From Sabellastarte sp. h YS-2021 (Eukaryota; Annelida; Polychaeta; Sabellida; Sabellidae): a stretch of 64,000 bases of DNA. Position numbers and translations under genes: made by a program. Numbering within the stretch: the stretch's first letter is position 1; every line of letters starts with the position of its first letter. Shown here piece after piece: positions 45,601-55,578 of the stretch. The stretch lies in NCBI GenBank assembly GCA_964017235.1, contig OZ024936.1:51015028-51079027 (forward strand), in the 5' to 3' direction. The notes beneath the pieces are model-generated. The model was not told the origin of the DNA, ran no database searches, and saw only the letters and a list, made by a program, of their open reading frames with translations.

Positions 45601-48600
45601 TTAATTTTATATTAATGTCCTTATTTAATATACAGTGGTGCATGGAGTTAGGTGATGACAGCCAAATATTAATAAATATTCTGCCTTCTGGTTTGTGCAG
45701 AGGCAGATTCCGGATTTTCTGAAGGGGAGGTGTTTATTGTCAGGGATAGGGGAGGGAGTATGTCATTTTCGACAATTCATGTCCAAACATTTTGTAAAGA
45801 AGTGATTGCCATTATTGAGAAAATTTAAAATGTAGTATGTCCAAACATTTTGTAAAGAAGTGATTGCCATTATTGAGAAAATTTAAAATGTAGTATTTTT
45901 TTATATTATTTAGAGGTTGGTATATAAATATTCCCTTCTTAGCAGCAGTTACATAAAAATGTAAAGTCATTGACGCGTCCTTTTTACAAAAGTGAAGATT
46001 TCCAGAAAATTGGAGATTTATAGTTTCTGTGAAAAGGATATGTCCTTTTTGCAAAAGTGAGATTTGTAGTTACTGTGAAAAGGATGCGTCCTGTTTACAA
46101 AAGTGAAGTTTTACCGTGTCTATCAAAATGACACATTCTTTTCAGACACGTCCTTTTTACAAAATTGAAGATTTGCAGTTTTTCTGAAAAGGACGCGTCC
46201 TTTTTACAAAAGTGAAGATTTGCAGTGTTTGTGAAAAGGACGCGTCCTTTTTACAAAAGTGAAGATTTGCAGTTTTTGTGAAAAGGACGCGTCCTTTTTA
46301 GAAAAGTGAAGATTTGCAGTTTCTGTGAAAAGGACGCGTCCTTTTTAGAAAAGTGAAGATTTGCAGTTTCTGTGAAAAGGACCCGTCCTTTTTAGAAAAG
46401 TGAAGATTTGCAGTTTCTGTGAAAAGGACGCGTCCTTGTTAGAAAAGTGAAGATTTGCAGTTTCTGAAAAGGATGCGTCCTTTTTAGAAAAGTGAAGATT
46501 TGCAGTTTCTGTGAAAAGGACGCGTCCTTTTTACAAAATTGAAGATTTCCAGAAAATTGGAGATTTATAGTTTCTGTGAAAAGGATATGTCCTTTTTGCA
46601 AAAGTGAGATTTGTAGTTACTGTGAAAAGGATGCGTCCTTTTTACAAAAGTGAAGTTTTACCATGTCTATCAAAATGACACATTCTTTTCAGAAAAGTTA
46701 AGATTTGCAGTTTCTGTGAAAAGGACGCATCCTTTTTAGAAAAGCAAAGATTTGCAGTTTTTGTGAAAAGGACGCATCCTTTCTAGAAAGGTTGTTTTTC
46801 TATATTGGACAATTTCTTGGCTTTCAAATGCTGATATTTACATTTTTGGTCATGAAAAGTCCAGTTTTCAAACATGTTTTTCATTGTTTTGCAGCAAAAG
46901 TGCCAAAACCTGCTTATTTTAGGCCTAAAAAGGAAAGCGTCACTTTTCCTTTTTACCCCACACCCCTTAAGGGCTGTCGGGGTATTGTTTTCACCCATGG
47001 TGTCCGGATGGGCGGGCGGGTGGGCGGGCTGCGGGAAATAGTTTGTCCGGGCTGTATCTCAGAAACCGTAAGGTGTAGGAAGTTGATACTTGGTAGGGAC
47101 ATTGGTTAGGGGGTGTAGGTGTGCAACGTCATGGTCTGACCTTGATTTGACCTTTGACCTTTCCGTAGTGACCTTGAGTTTGAAAATCTTGTCCGGGCTA
47201 TATCTCGGAAATTGTAAGGTGTAGGAAGTTGATACTTGGTAGGGACATTGGTTAGGGGGTGTAGTTGTGCATCGTCATAGTCTGACCTTGATTTGACCTT
47301 TGACCTTGCCATAGTGACCTTGACCTATAAAATCTTGTCCGGGCTATATCTCGGAAACCGTAAGGTGTAGGAAGTTTATACGTGGTGGGGATATTGGTTA
47401 AGAGGTGTAGGTGTGCAACGTCATGGTCTGACCTTGATTTGACCTTTGACCTTGCTGTAGTGACCTTGACCTATAAAATGTTGTCCGGGCTATATCTCGG
47501 AAAGTGTAAGGTGTGGGAAGTTAATATTTGGTAGGGACATTGGTTAGGGGGTGTAGGTGTGCAACGTCATGGTGTGACCTTGATTTGACCTTTGACCTTG
47601 CCGTAGTGACCTTGACCTATAAAATCTTGTCCGGGCTATATCTCAGAAACCGTAAGGTGTAGGAAGTTGATATTTGGTAGGGACATTGGTTAGGGGATGT
47701 AGGTGTGCAACGTCATGGTGTGACCTTGATTTGACCTTTGACCTTGCTGTAGTGACCTTGACCTATAAAATGTTGTCCGGGCTATATCTCGGAAAGTGTA
47801 AGGTGTGGGAAGTTGATATTTGGTAGAGACATTGGTTAGGGGATGTAGGTGTGCAACGTCATGGTGTGACCTTGATTTGACCTTTGACCTTGCCGTAGTG
47901 ACCTTGACCTATAAAATCTTGTCCGGGCTATATCTCGGAAACTGTAAGGTGTAGGAAGTTGATATTTGGTAGGGACATTTGTTAGGAGGTGTAGGTGTGC
48001 AACGTCATGGTCTGACCTTGATTTGACCTTTGTCCTTGCCATAGTGACCTTGACCTATAAAATCTTGTCCGGGCTATATCTCGGAAACCATAAGGTGTAG
48101 GAAGTTGATATTTGGTAAGGACATTGGTTAGGCTGTGTAGGTGTGCAACGTCATAGTCTGACCAGGATTTGACCTTTGACCTTGCCGTTGTGACCTTGAC
48201 CTATAAAATCTTGTCCGGGCTATATCTCGGAAACTGCAAGGTGTAGGAAGTTGATATTTGGTAGAGACATTGGTTAGGGGGTGTAGGTGTGCAGCATCAT
48301 GGTGTGACCTTGATTTGACCTTTGACCTTGCCATAGTGACCTTGACCTATAAAATCTTGTCAGGGCTATATCTCGGAAACCGTAAGGTGTAGGAAGTTGA
48401 TACTTGGTAGGGACGTTGTTTAGGGGCTATAGGTGTGTATTATCATGGTCTGACCTTAATTTGACCTTTTACCTTGTCGTAGTGACCTTGACCTTTAAAA
48501 TCTTCATGGACCTTTGGGTCTGTCTTTTGATGCAGATTAAGCAAAAGTCATATTAGAATTTATTAAGAATTTTACTTTCATAACTTCCCATTGTAAGAGA

Positions 48601-51002
48601 TAGAATTTCATCAAGTGAGCCACAGATTTTGCTCCAACACCACAATAAGCATTCATTAAATGTATTACCACTTCTGTATGCATGGTAGTATTCAAACCAT
48701 CTAAACCACAATTCGGCCATGCAGATGTAGGTAAAGAGTGTTGAATTTTAGTTTACTGATTAATGCTGTCATCTTGTTATTGAATTATCTTGTTTTAACA
48801 CTTCATCTTTATACGCATTATCTTTCTTTCAAACATTATTTCTCCATTTAAACATTGTTTGGATCTTTATATAACTGACAGCGCTCTGAAAGTATCCTGA
48901 AGTTTGTACTGGTACAGTACTTCTATATCTCATGGTGTTGAAAATATTTCCCTAGGCTGTGGGGTACGGGCATCTCTGATGCTATTTTTAAATCTTACTT
49001 CAGTTACTTGTTCTTTGAAAAATCTTCTTTGGGCCCAGTGGCCCATGTGACTGGTACATATTTTTGGTTCAAGTAATGTTTAGTAAATTTGAGTGTTTGT
49101 ACTTCACTGAACATGACATCATCCTCTCACCAGTTTACCTTCTTAACTAATGTAAATTTAAGGTATCATATTTCTGGGTGAGGAGTGATAGATCTATGTA
49201 CGTATGGCAGTCTTGTGGAAAGGTACAATTGCAATGACCTTGCCTGGGAATCCCAAAACTCCAATCTTTTCCAATGTTGAGCACTAACCCACCTAGAATG
49301 CATGATATTTTGGACTAAATTGCATTTATGTATACTGTTTATTTTACAGTTTCTGTTGTCATTTACATTTACAGGAGGACAACCTGGAAAATCACTGCGC
49401 AGAGATTATTTCAAAGTATGCAGACACAGCGAAGACAGAAGCTGTTGAAGATGCAGGTTAATGTTTTCATATTAATTAAACTCTGTGCACATTATTTAGA
49501 TTTAACCTGTTTTAAGTCATCCAAGAGCTGACATTGATACCTTTACTATTGGAAAATATAAGAACTGACGTATGCAGTGATGAAGGTTTAAGTTTTAAAA
49601 TACTGTTAATAAAATACTCTAGTATTGTGAAATATAAAAGTTGGGATAAAAAGTTGCTCTTCTTAAAAATGATTCAAGTTCAGTCGATTCAACTATGTAC
49701 AAATATATAAAAAATATTTATTTATTTAAAAAGGAAAGAAAAAAAATTTTAAAACACAAAATAGATAAATAATAGATATATTTTGTGGTCTAGGTGTTAG
49801 CAAACTTGAGGCTCAGCTTGTCTCGGCATTAGAGAAACAGAGTTCCCAGGTTGTGAAGACTAAAGCAAAACCCATAACAAAGGAAGAGATTGAACGCAGA
49901 AGAGCCAAAGAGGCTATATTGCAACAATTTGCCCAGGTGTCTTCAGGGGAGGAGTATCCTTCTTGTGCATTTGTTGGGATGACCATACATATTGAAACTG
50001 AAGAGTTGGTCATTCACTAAATACAACTTACAATGTTAAATTATAGACCTAGCTTTCACATATTCACAGGGGGCAACGGTGGCAAAGGGGTAACACACTC
50101 GCCTCCCAACTCTGAGGTCGATGGTTCAAACCAGGGACTTTATATGGGAAAGTTGGTAGTTGCCTACTGATGGTCGGTAGTTTACAGTACAGAACCTTGA
50201 CCAACTGTATGTACCGGTTTCCTCTGCCCACAAAACTACCCGTCGTGATATGACCTGTACAGTGTTGAAAGCGACGTAAAACCCCTAATAAATAAAATAA
50301 ATAAATAAATTCACATGTTCGCTTGCCAAAGTGCAATGATGTAACACCTGGTCAGCACAGACCACAAAATGGGGAATTTAATTATTTGGTGAATAAAAAT
50401 AAAGACTACATTGATTCCCAATTTCTTATATATTATTCTTGAAGGATTCACTTTGCAGTTAGACCATTTTATAAAATTTATAAAATATAGAATTACAGTT
50501 TGTGCCTTTTGTTAGTGAATTATGTTGATTTATTTTCCACAGTGATTATAACAAAACTTGAAGAAAGTGATGTAGTTGACAGGCATAATTTATTTAAATT
50601 TAACCTTGACCTATCAATCCACAGAGATGATGAGGAGGCAGGAGAAGGGAATGCCGAAGGTAATGATGTCACATTTTATATAAATGTTCTGCACTTAAAT
50701 GTAATTCCTCTTTGGGGTATTTCCGTGCATTATTTCAATATTTCTTACTTTACATTGAACCTAAACCTCAACTAATATTCCTCTTTTCTTGAAACTTTCT
50801 CTATTTTTTTAAAGGTCTTGTGTCAAACATGAATTCAAAGCTGGTGATCCAACGACAGGTTGCAGAGAGAGAAAAAAGTAAACAAGAACACGAGCTTAAA
50901 AAACAGAAAGATAGAGAGGACAGGGAAAAAGAGAAACAGAAAGTACAGGATAGGAAGGAAGCCGAGAAAAAACGGACTCAGAAAGGAGAGCGCAGAAGAT
51001 AG
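42437..51002 (+). CDS. CCDC43: CCDC43, coiled-coil domain-containing protein 43 (5 exons)
   Basis: Exons 42437-42613, 49375-49456, 49794-49953, 50625-50659 and 50815-51002 join in phase (0, 1, 2, 1). They give 213 residues plus TAG; human CCDC43 has 224. The N-terminal helical region (about 1-85) has FDSWLSKKL, FLGQIAEDNL and HCAEIISKYAD, aligning with the FGSWLDGRL, FLEEDSL and ICKEIVERW of vertebrate CCDC43. An acidic linker (SGEEDDEEAGEGN, about 138-150) leads to a highly charged coiled coil that ends EKKRTQKGERRR, nearly the same as the vertebrate KKRTQKGERKR. The cellular role of this conserved protein is poorly defined. Intron 1 (6.76 kb) is full of repeats; the other introns are 155-671 bp. 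Confidence 0.93.
42681..42916. mobile_element. MITE with ~48-bp inverted repeats
   Basis: The left end is TACTGCTTCCCTGCATAAGT plus TGGCCGCGGGTCGT. The right end is the inverse (ACGACCCGCGGCCAAC ... GCAGGGAAGCAGTA). It is 236 bp, 67 bp downstream of CCDC43 exon 1. No clear target duplication. Confidence 0.85.
43079..43971. mobile_element. DNA element with ~60-bp inverted repeats (hAT-like ends)
   Basis: Left terminus TTTACTTTACTT, then TGTAGAGCCGTGGAACGACC and CCACATAAAACTGG. The right terminus holds the inverse, CCAGTTCTATGTGGGGTCGT, then GCCACAGCTCTACAC and AAGTAAAGTAA. The inner TAGAGC boundary resembles hAT, but the flanking symmetry hides any 8-bp duplication. The 893-bp interior has only a 65-codon ORF. 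It lies in CCDC43 intron 1. Confidence 0.7.
44026..44610 (+). mobile_element. tRNA-derived SINE (family S3) in tandem, about 2.2 copies
   Basis: Units start at about 44030, 44292 and 44554 (about 262 bp). Each has a box A-like TAGCTCACCTGGTAGAGTG. The first two have a box B-like GGGTTCGAGTCCC / GGGTTCGAATTCC, followed by GATAGCCAGTGGTGCT and CAGGTTTCATGTGTGGAG. The third copy ends just after box A. Tandem rather than dispersed arrangement is unusual for a SINE. Not functional tRNA genes: no acceptor stem was seen to pair. Confidence 0.8.
44611..45779. other. CCDC43 intron 1, AT-rich part
   Basis: Short ATATAGTATCT repeats occur at 44615-44660. Two segments with CATTTCTGTGCATGTGCAA (about 45284 and 45510) show an internal duplication of the dispersed repeat also seen near 15050-15260 and 42925-43020. 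Confidence 0.45.
45780..45895. repeat. Perfect 58-bp tandem duplication
   Basis: TGTCCAAACATTTTGTAAAG starts at 45780 and again at 45838, with the whole 58-bp unit repeated without visible change. This indicates a recent event. Confidence 0.95.
45968..46790. repeat. 47-bp minisatellite with GGACGCGTCC palindrome
   Basis: AAAAGGACGCGTCCTTTTT recurs at 46-47-bp steps from 46191 to 46517, separated by GTGAAGATTTGCAGTTTCTG. A larger ~180-bp block (45968-46135) is repeated at 46515-46690, 547 bp away. Each unit carries a self-complementary 18-20 bp stem. Minus-strand ORFs are artefacts. It lies in CCDC43 intron 1. Confidence 0.9.
46955..47040 (-). repeat. Tail module of composite satellite-A element, copy 2
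   Basis: The plus strand reads CCCCACACCCCTTAAGGGCT, GTATTGTTTTCACCCATGGT and GTCCGGATGGGCGGGCGGG. It is the inverse of 5160-5250 with a GGGC expansion. Confidence 0.75.
47040..48510 (-). repeat. Satellite A array, main (146-bp)
   Basis: About ten units in high mutual similarity, with AGGGACATTGG landmarks at 47095, 47241 and 47387 (146 bp steps). Read on minus, each unit has AGGTCA half-sites arranged as DR0, DR1 and DR5 plus CCGAGATATAGCCCGGACAA. It lies in CCDC43 intron 1. The 68-codon ORFs are artefacts. Confidence 0.95.
48510..48990 (-). repeat. Head module of composite satellite-A element, copy 2
   Basis: Inverse of 2926-3412: TTTACTGATTAATGCTGTCA, GCTCTGAAAGTATCCTGA, CTCATGGTGTTGAAAATA and GGGGTACGGGCATCTCTGAT. 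Confidence 0.75.
48991..49374 (+). other. CCDC43 intron 1, 3' end
   Basis: Unique sequence leading to the acceptor TTACATTTACAG|GAGGAC. No repeat recognised. Confidence 0.6.
49375..49456 (+). CDS. CCDC43: CCDC43 exon 2
   Basis: 82 bp between ATTTACAG| and |GTTAATG, phase 0 to 1. It encodes EDNLENHCAEIISKYADT and on, the conserved end of the N-terminal helical domain. Confidence 0.9.
49794..49953 (+). CDS. CCDC43: CCDC43 exon 3
   Basis: 160 bp between GTGGTCTAG| and GAGGA|GTATCC, phase 1 to 2. It encodes ALEKQSSQVVKTKAKP and EEIERRRAKEAILQQFA, matching vertebrate LIEKQAQIVVKP and EEEKQRKAALLAQYA. Confidence 0.9.
50070..50315 (+). mobile_element. tRNA-derived SINE, family S2
   Basis: It starts GGGGGCAACGGTGGCAAAGG and has GTAACACACTCGCCTCCCAA and box B-like GATGGTTCAAACC. 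The body is GTCGGTAGTTTACAGTAC and the tail is AAATAAATAAATAAAT. It lies in CCDC43 intron 3, with S2 also at 32485-32722. Confidence 0.8.
50625..50659 (+). CDS. CCDC43: CCDC43 exon 4 (35-bp microexon)
   Basis: CAATCCACAG|AGATGATG starts it and GCCGAAG|GTAATG ends it, phase 2 to 1. It encodes the acidic DDEEAGEGNAE linker. The open frame continues upstream into intron, but only the acceptor at 50624 restores phase with exon 3. Confidence 0.85.
50815..51002 (+). CDS. CCDC43: CCDC43 exon 5, terminal
   Basis: The acceptor is CTATTTTTTTAAAG|GTCTTG. It encodes the charged coiled-coil tail with VAEREKSKQEHELKKQKDRE, ending KKRTQKGERRR and TAG. Confidence 0.93.
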
Positions 51003-51053
51003 AGTATATAATGGGATCGATTAAATGTGAAAAGAACTAAACTAAAACTCTGT

Positions 51054-51499
51054 TATACCCCTTTCACACAATAGGCGGTATTCTGCACGGTTATAGGCAT
51101 TGGACGAAATGCCTCTGTCCTTCAGCTAACATCCGAGGTGAGTATGGCACCCTGTGACACATTGGCGAAACCTCCCATTACCTTGCGCTTCCCATGGTTG
51201 TTTTCAAAAGTTTAAAATTTCCGACTCTGATTTTGCACCGTAAGTATGCGTAGATGATTCCGCGCATGAATTTCTTATTACGATACCCGAAGGTGTGGAC
51301 CACAGGATACATAAGGTTGTGATTTGGTGGTCTTTCGGTGTAATACAGCGACATAAGGTGAGTTGAGATATTGGAAATTTTGCCACTATTCCACAAGCTC
51401 GCATACGAATCTTGGACACCATATGCCTATAACCACAAATTACACCACTTCTAGTGTGAGCAGCTCGGACAGAATGGGACCTGTAGTGTGAAAGGGGCA
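51054..51499. mobile_element. MITE with TATACCCCTTTCACAC termini, copy 1
   Basis: It starts TATACCCCTTTCACACAA and ends GTGTGAAAGGGGCA, 446 bp. It begins 51 bp after the CCDC43 stop, so it probably lies in the 3' UTR or just beyond. It interrupts a run of ACTAAACTAAAACTCT words that resumes after 51530. Copy 2 is at 54386-54890. ORFs across it are not conserved between copies. Confidence 0.8.
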
Positions 51500-51529
51500 T
51501 TGTTTTTAAAAAAGATGTAGAAAAAAGGG

Positions 51530-51730
51530 GAGAATTGATTTTTTTGTGAAAACAAGTAAATTAAAACTCTAGGTCAAATGAAAAGATAAAGAACAGGGTT
51601 GAATTGAACATATGTGAAAAAACTAAACTAAAACTCTAGATCAAATCTGTTAATTGTGAAAAAGAGATAGAAAACAGAGTGGAATTGATCATATGTGAAA
51701 AAAAGTAAACTAAAACTGGGTTAAATCTTT
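51530..51730. repeat. Irregular tandem repeat downstream of CCDC43
   Basis: GAATTGATCATATGTGAAAA and ACTAAACTAAAACTCTAG recur three times (51530-51730). One more copy is on the other side of the MITE (51015-51050). Confidence 0.75.
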
Positions 51731-52512
51731 TATTTATAAAAAAATATACCTGTATGAAAATTTGGGTAATGAGGCTCATTCATGAATATAACTTGACTTA
51801 AAATCTGGGTGGAATCAGTCATGTGAAATGGACATAAACTGAAATTCTGGGCACTTGATGATTTGAGTAGTATGAAGATTCCGGAGGATAAATATACCAT
51901 AGTCATTTGTGTAAATAATTTAACTATAAGTATGGGTGAATTTACGGTGAAAAGAGTCATATGTGTCAAAATCATCAGTCAAAATATGAGCAAATAGTAA
52001 CTCATTTGAAGTAATTTCAGACAAGAACTTTTCAGTAAATAGCGATAAATGGAGTAGAACTCACAAACATATTTTTAAACAAATCTGACAGTCCAGGAAT
52101 TACAAGAAAATAACTTGCACCTAAAATGTTAGTTATTTATGAAAGTGAAAGTTGTGACTACTTGTTCAATTTATTTGGTACAATATCAAGGATATCAGCA
52201 AAGAAATTCCTTGAATGTATACAGTATTATGTAAAAATATTGATGTTAACAATAGGAATAATCAAGGATATTTGATTCTTCATCTTTGACAAAAGTACAC
52301 AGTCTTCAGTATAGTTTTACAAATTTTTCTGTGCTCAGAGAGTCATTGGGGAGAAAATGATATTTGGTGTGTGGTGCTATGTTGAATTATATTTTTAAAA
52401 GCATTATTTTACTTAATCAAAGCCGCTGTTAATTAATTGTATTATTAACAGAAGCTTTGGTATTAAACATGTTACAAATTATCTATTGACCGTAAAAATG
52501 CAGATTTTGCAC
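51731..52512. other. AT-rich intergenic stretch, nothing recognised
   Basis: No exon or repeat recognised. Confidence 0.5.
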
Positions 52513-52520
52513 ATACTAGT

Positions 52521-53176
52521 TAGTGCTGTCACTTGCTGGTGCAAATTAACATCGAATATCGCCCACGTTGGCCGACCGAGTACCGACATATGTCGACTTC
52601 ATAAACTCACCTCAAAACGAAACTATTTAATTAATATGTAAAATAATATATTTTTCTCACCTGAATACATCATTTTAGGGTCATATTTGTCTTTTTATTT
52701 CGGTTGTTTATGCATTGTCAAACGTAGGAACACTTTGAAAACCGTCAGTATATTAAAACAATTATCTAATTCCGACTTTATAAAGTGCTGCGTAATGCAA
52801 TTATAATATCATATACGCCTCAAATAAATAGAAGTACAGTGTTTTTAAAGATTATTTGAAAGCTTTACGTCACTTAAATTGACTTACCAAGTGTGAAAAA
52901 AAAATAAAGATTCAATTCCGAAAATTACATTCGAGCAATGGTTTAATGCTTTCCTGATAGGTCATGTGACTGGATTTGTACGGACTGTGATGTCAAAGGT
53001 CCGAAAATATATTTTAAAATGCTGAATAATCCTTCACTTTTAAAAGATATTCTATCTTTATTATATAAATATGCTAATATATTTGCAATCGGATTTGAAA
53101 AAATGCATCCGATTATCGCTCATAATGAACCTAGCAAATGATAGTATCGGAAGTAGCGAGTGTCGCGACAGCACTA
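52521..53176. mobile_element. hAT MITE with 8-bp target duplication
   Basis: ATACTAGT at 52513-52520 is repeated at 53177-53184. The element starts TAGTGCTGTCAC and ends GCGACAGCACTA. It is 656 bp with no transposase ORF. Confidence 0.88.
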
Positions 53177-53184
53177 ATACTAGT

Positions 53185-53650
53185 ACATCCATCAGAATTC
53201 GAAGGATTCAGATTAGTTATGCACATTGCATACTTTTCCACATTTGTTTAAACAAGTCAAATTTTTATATTTTCCCTTACAGTTGTTCTTTCAGTTTCCT
53301 TCACCATGTTTTTCTAATTATACTTTTTATCTCTGCCAAGGAGGTGTTATATTCATGACCATGTATTGAAAAAAATGCGAAAATAGGTCTTGCTTCAACT
53401 TAGATCTCATTAAATATTTAGACTGCTCCAGATCACCATCTGAATACAAAAATATACTTTCCATTTTCTTATTATTACGTGCCTTGGCAGGGGTTTGCAC
53501 TCTGTGAGTGCTCTTGTTTGTGCTGTACTGGGGGTGTGTTATTTGAGTTATTTAATGTCAGTTTATTGGGCTTCCATATTTTATTGTTATGCAGTTATGT
53601 TGTAAAGTTGAATCCCTTCAGTGGAAATCCCTATTAGGCAGAGGTAATAC
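53185..53650. other. Intergenic stretch, nothing recognised
   Basis: No repeat family or exon recognised. Confidence 0.5.
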
Positions 53651-54122
53651 CTGGGGCCAATTTCACAAAAGGACTTAAGCCCAGACCTAGACTTAAATTT
53701 AAGACTTTGCTCTTAAATTTTGTCAACAGATTAGTAAGTCTGTGATCTTAGACTTAGCGGATTTCACAAAGCAGCTAAGGTCATATAATTGCTAAATCAG
53801 GGGACCTAACTTTAAGTCTGGTAAATAGTGGGCTTAAATTTTGTAAAGAGGACTTAAATATGACCTCCATAAACATTTCTCCACTTAAAAATTTGAAATG
53901 GCTTTAAATAAATAATTATACAGAACACCTCACTAAAGTAGTCTTTGTTAATAGATATAAAATGTTACATGACACAGAAAACCACTGCGGTTATTTGGTA
54001 AGCTTGCCTTTGTGAAATCCATTAAAGTCCCAGACCTAGGTAAGACCAAAGTGTTAGATTTAAGTCCCTGACTTAGCCATAAACTTGGCTAAGACTCAGA
54101 CCCGTTGTGCAACTAGAACCAG
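53651..54122. mobile_element. Probable MITE, CTGGGGCCAATTTCACAAAA end
   Basis: The left end is CTGGGGCCAATTTCACAAAA. The right end, inverted, is CTGGTTCTAGTTGCACAACG. Internal inverted words include GATTTCACAAAGCAGC / GCTTGCCTTTGTGAAATC. Many TTTAAGTC/GACTTAAA words occur. Boundaries are approximate. Confidence 0.5.
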
Positions 54123-54266
54123 TTCTGTAAAGGGATTGTCTAGTTGATATTTAATCTTGTTTTCTGGAATTCCTGGCAAACCATTACTAGCTTTTGTTCC
54201 ATCACAATTTGACTTAACAGTATGTAAACAATATTATATGATCTAAATAAAATTTTGTGAGTTATA

Positions 54267-54989
54267 GAAGTAAGAAATATAAAATTCACCACAGTATGTG
54301 AAATTCACCAGTGAAGAAACCCCGCTTCAATTTCCTTGATTTTGTCAGAAGTGTTTTACATATTCGTGATTTTGTATGGGTACATTATACCCCTTTCAGA
54401 CAACACAGTATAACCTGCGATTATAAGTGTTAGACAAAATGCCAGTCCTTCAACTACCTTCAGACGTCCATATGCGAACTTTTGACACAATGGCCCGCCG
54501 TCTCATTCCTTGTCAGCCCTACCACTGCCCCTTTATACGTGCGTCTCTGTCCCTGTGTGTCTATTTCAGTCACCTTCCACAGATAAATTTTTCATACGGT
54601 AACTGAAGGCGTTGTCTGCGGTTTATATAAGGTTGTGACTCATTGTGTTTCGGTAGTGTGTGTATTGAAGGCGAGTTGAGGTTAATGGAGGTTGTCTCTC
54701 GGTGACCAGCATTTATAGTACTATCGTCCTACTATTATTGACGTTTATCAACCATGTCCAATCAGTGGATGTATGACTCATACTTCACACCACAAATCTC
54801 GGAAGATATGAGGCGTTCTAGGAGGCGGTTCCGCCATCGAGTAAAACCTCCAACCATGGGGTGTCCCACCTGTAGTGTGAAAAGGGTATAAGGCCTTTGA
54901 TATCGTTTATCTTATTTTGTTTTACTAACAAAGAAAGCCCATCAGTGGCAAATTTTACACACTGTGGCAAATTTCAAATTTTTTTACTC
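54267..54989. mobile_element. Family-G MITE, copy 8, interrupted by another MITE
   Basis: TA|GAAGTAAGAAATATAAAATTC starts it and AAATTTTTTTACTC|TA ends it. Duplicated AAATTCACCA words are at the left and GGCAAATTT words at the right. Removing the 505-bp nested element leaves about 218 bp, the expected length. It is more diverged than the other copies. Confidence 0.65.
54386..54890. mobile_element. MITE with TATACCCCTTTCA termini, copy 2 (nested)
   Basis: It starts TATACCCCTTTCAGACAA and ends GTGTGAAAAGGGTATA, 505 bp. It shares interior words with 51054-51499 (GACAAAATGCC / GACGAAATGCC, AAGGTTGTGA, GGCGAGTTGAGGT). It sits inside a family-G MITE. Confidence 0.75.
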
Positions 54990-55177
54990 TATATCTTCCA
55001 TGTTTACTGTAAAAGTATTATCTTTTTCTGTCAAACGTAGAAGAACTGAAGGTATTAATTCTGTTTGTTTGATCCATCAAATATATGCATTTTTTTTGTT
55101 CAATGTTCATTATATATTCTTGTACATGTATATTAATTCATACCATAGCAATTTTGTTATATTGTGGGTGTGAAATA

Positions 55178-55575
55178 TTCTAACATGACACGGCTGTGTC
55201 CGCGATTCTGATTGGTCGAGAGCTATGGTAAAACCTCGATATACGTGGTGACTGTTCCATTGTCATCCCACCGCAAGTAACAATGGTAATCGTAACATGC
55301 TTCCAGTTTTTGACAGTTAAGGAACAGAACTTATTATTATTCATAAAAGCACTTTTAATTGAATATAATTCTGATAATGAAAAGAAAATATATAGAACCT
55401 AAAAAATGTGAAAAAAAACCTCTTTATTTTCGGCGTATTTAGTGAGAAAATGCTACTGCCACAATGTACAATTGGTAGAACAGCCTGATTTGTTTCGAAC
55501 GTTTGTGAAATGGGCATGATTTTTTGCAAAATATAAGGAAATTACAAGTATTTTAATTGCTTTGTCATGTTAGAA
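55178..55575. mobile_element. MITE with TTCTAACATGACA termini, copy 2
   Basis: TTCTAACATGACACGGC at the left and TGTCATGTTAGAA at the right, 398 bp. A GATTCTGATTGG word near the left end matches the inner edge of copy 1 at 8590-8605. Confidence 0.6.
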
Positions 55576-55578
55576 TAG

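Noticed and set aside
47106-48334. Series of 68-codon minus ORFs with similar sequence
   Set aside because: Translations of the 146-bp satellite A; spacing equals multiples of the repeat unit.
50500-50775. 91-codon plus-strand ORF as its own gene
   Set aside because: It is intron sequence running into CCDC43 exon 4 in the exon's frame; the acceptor at 50624 explains the conserved part.
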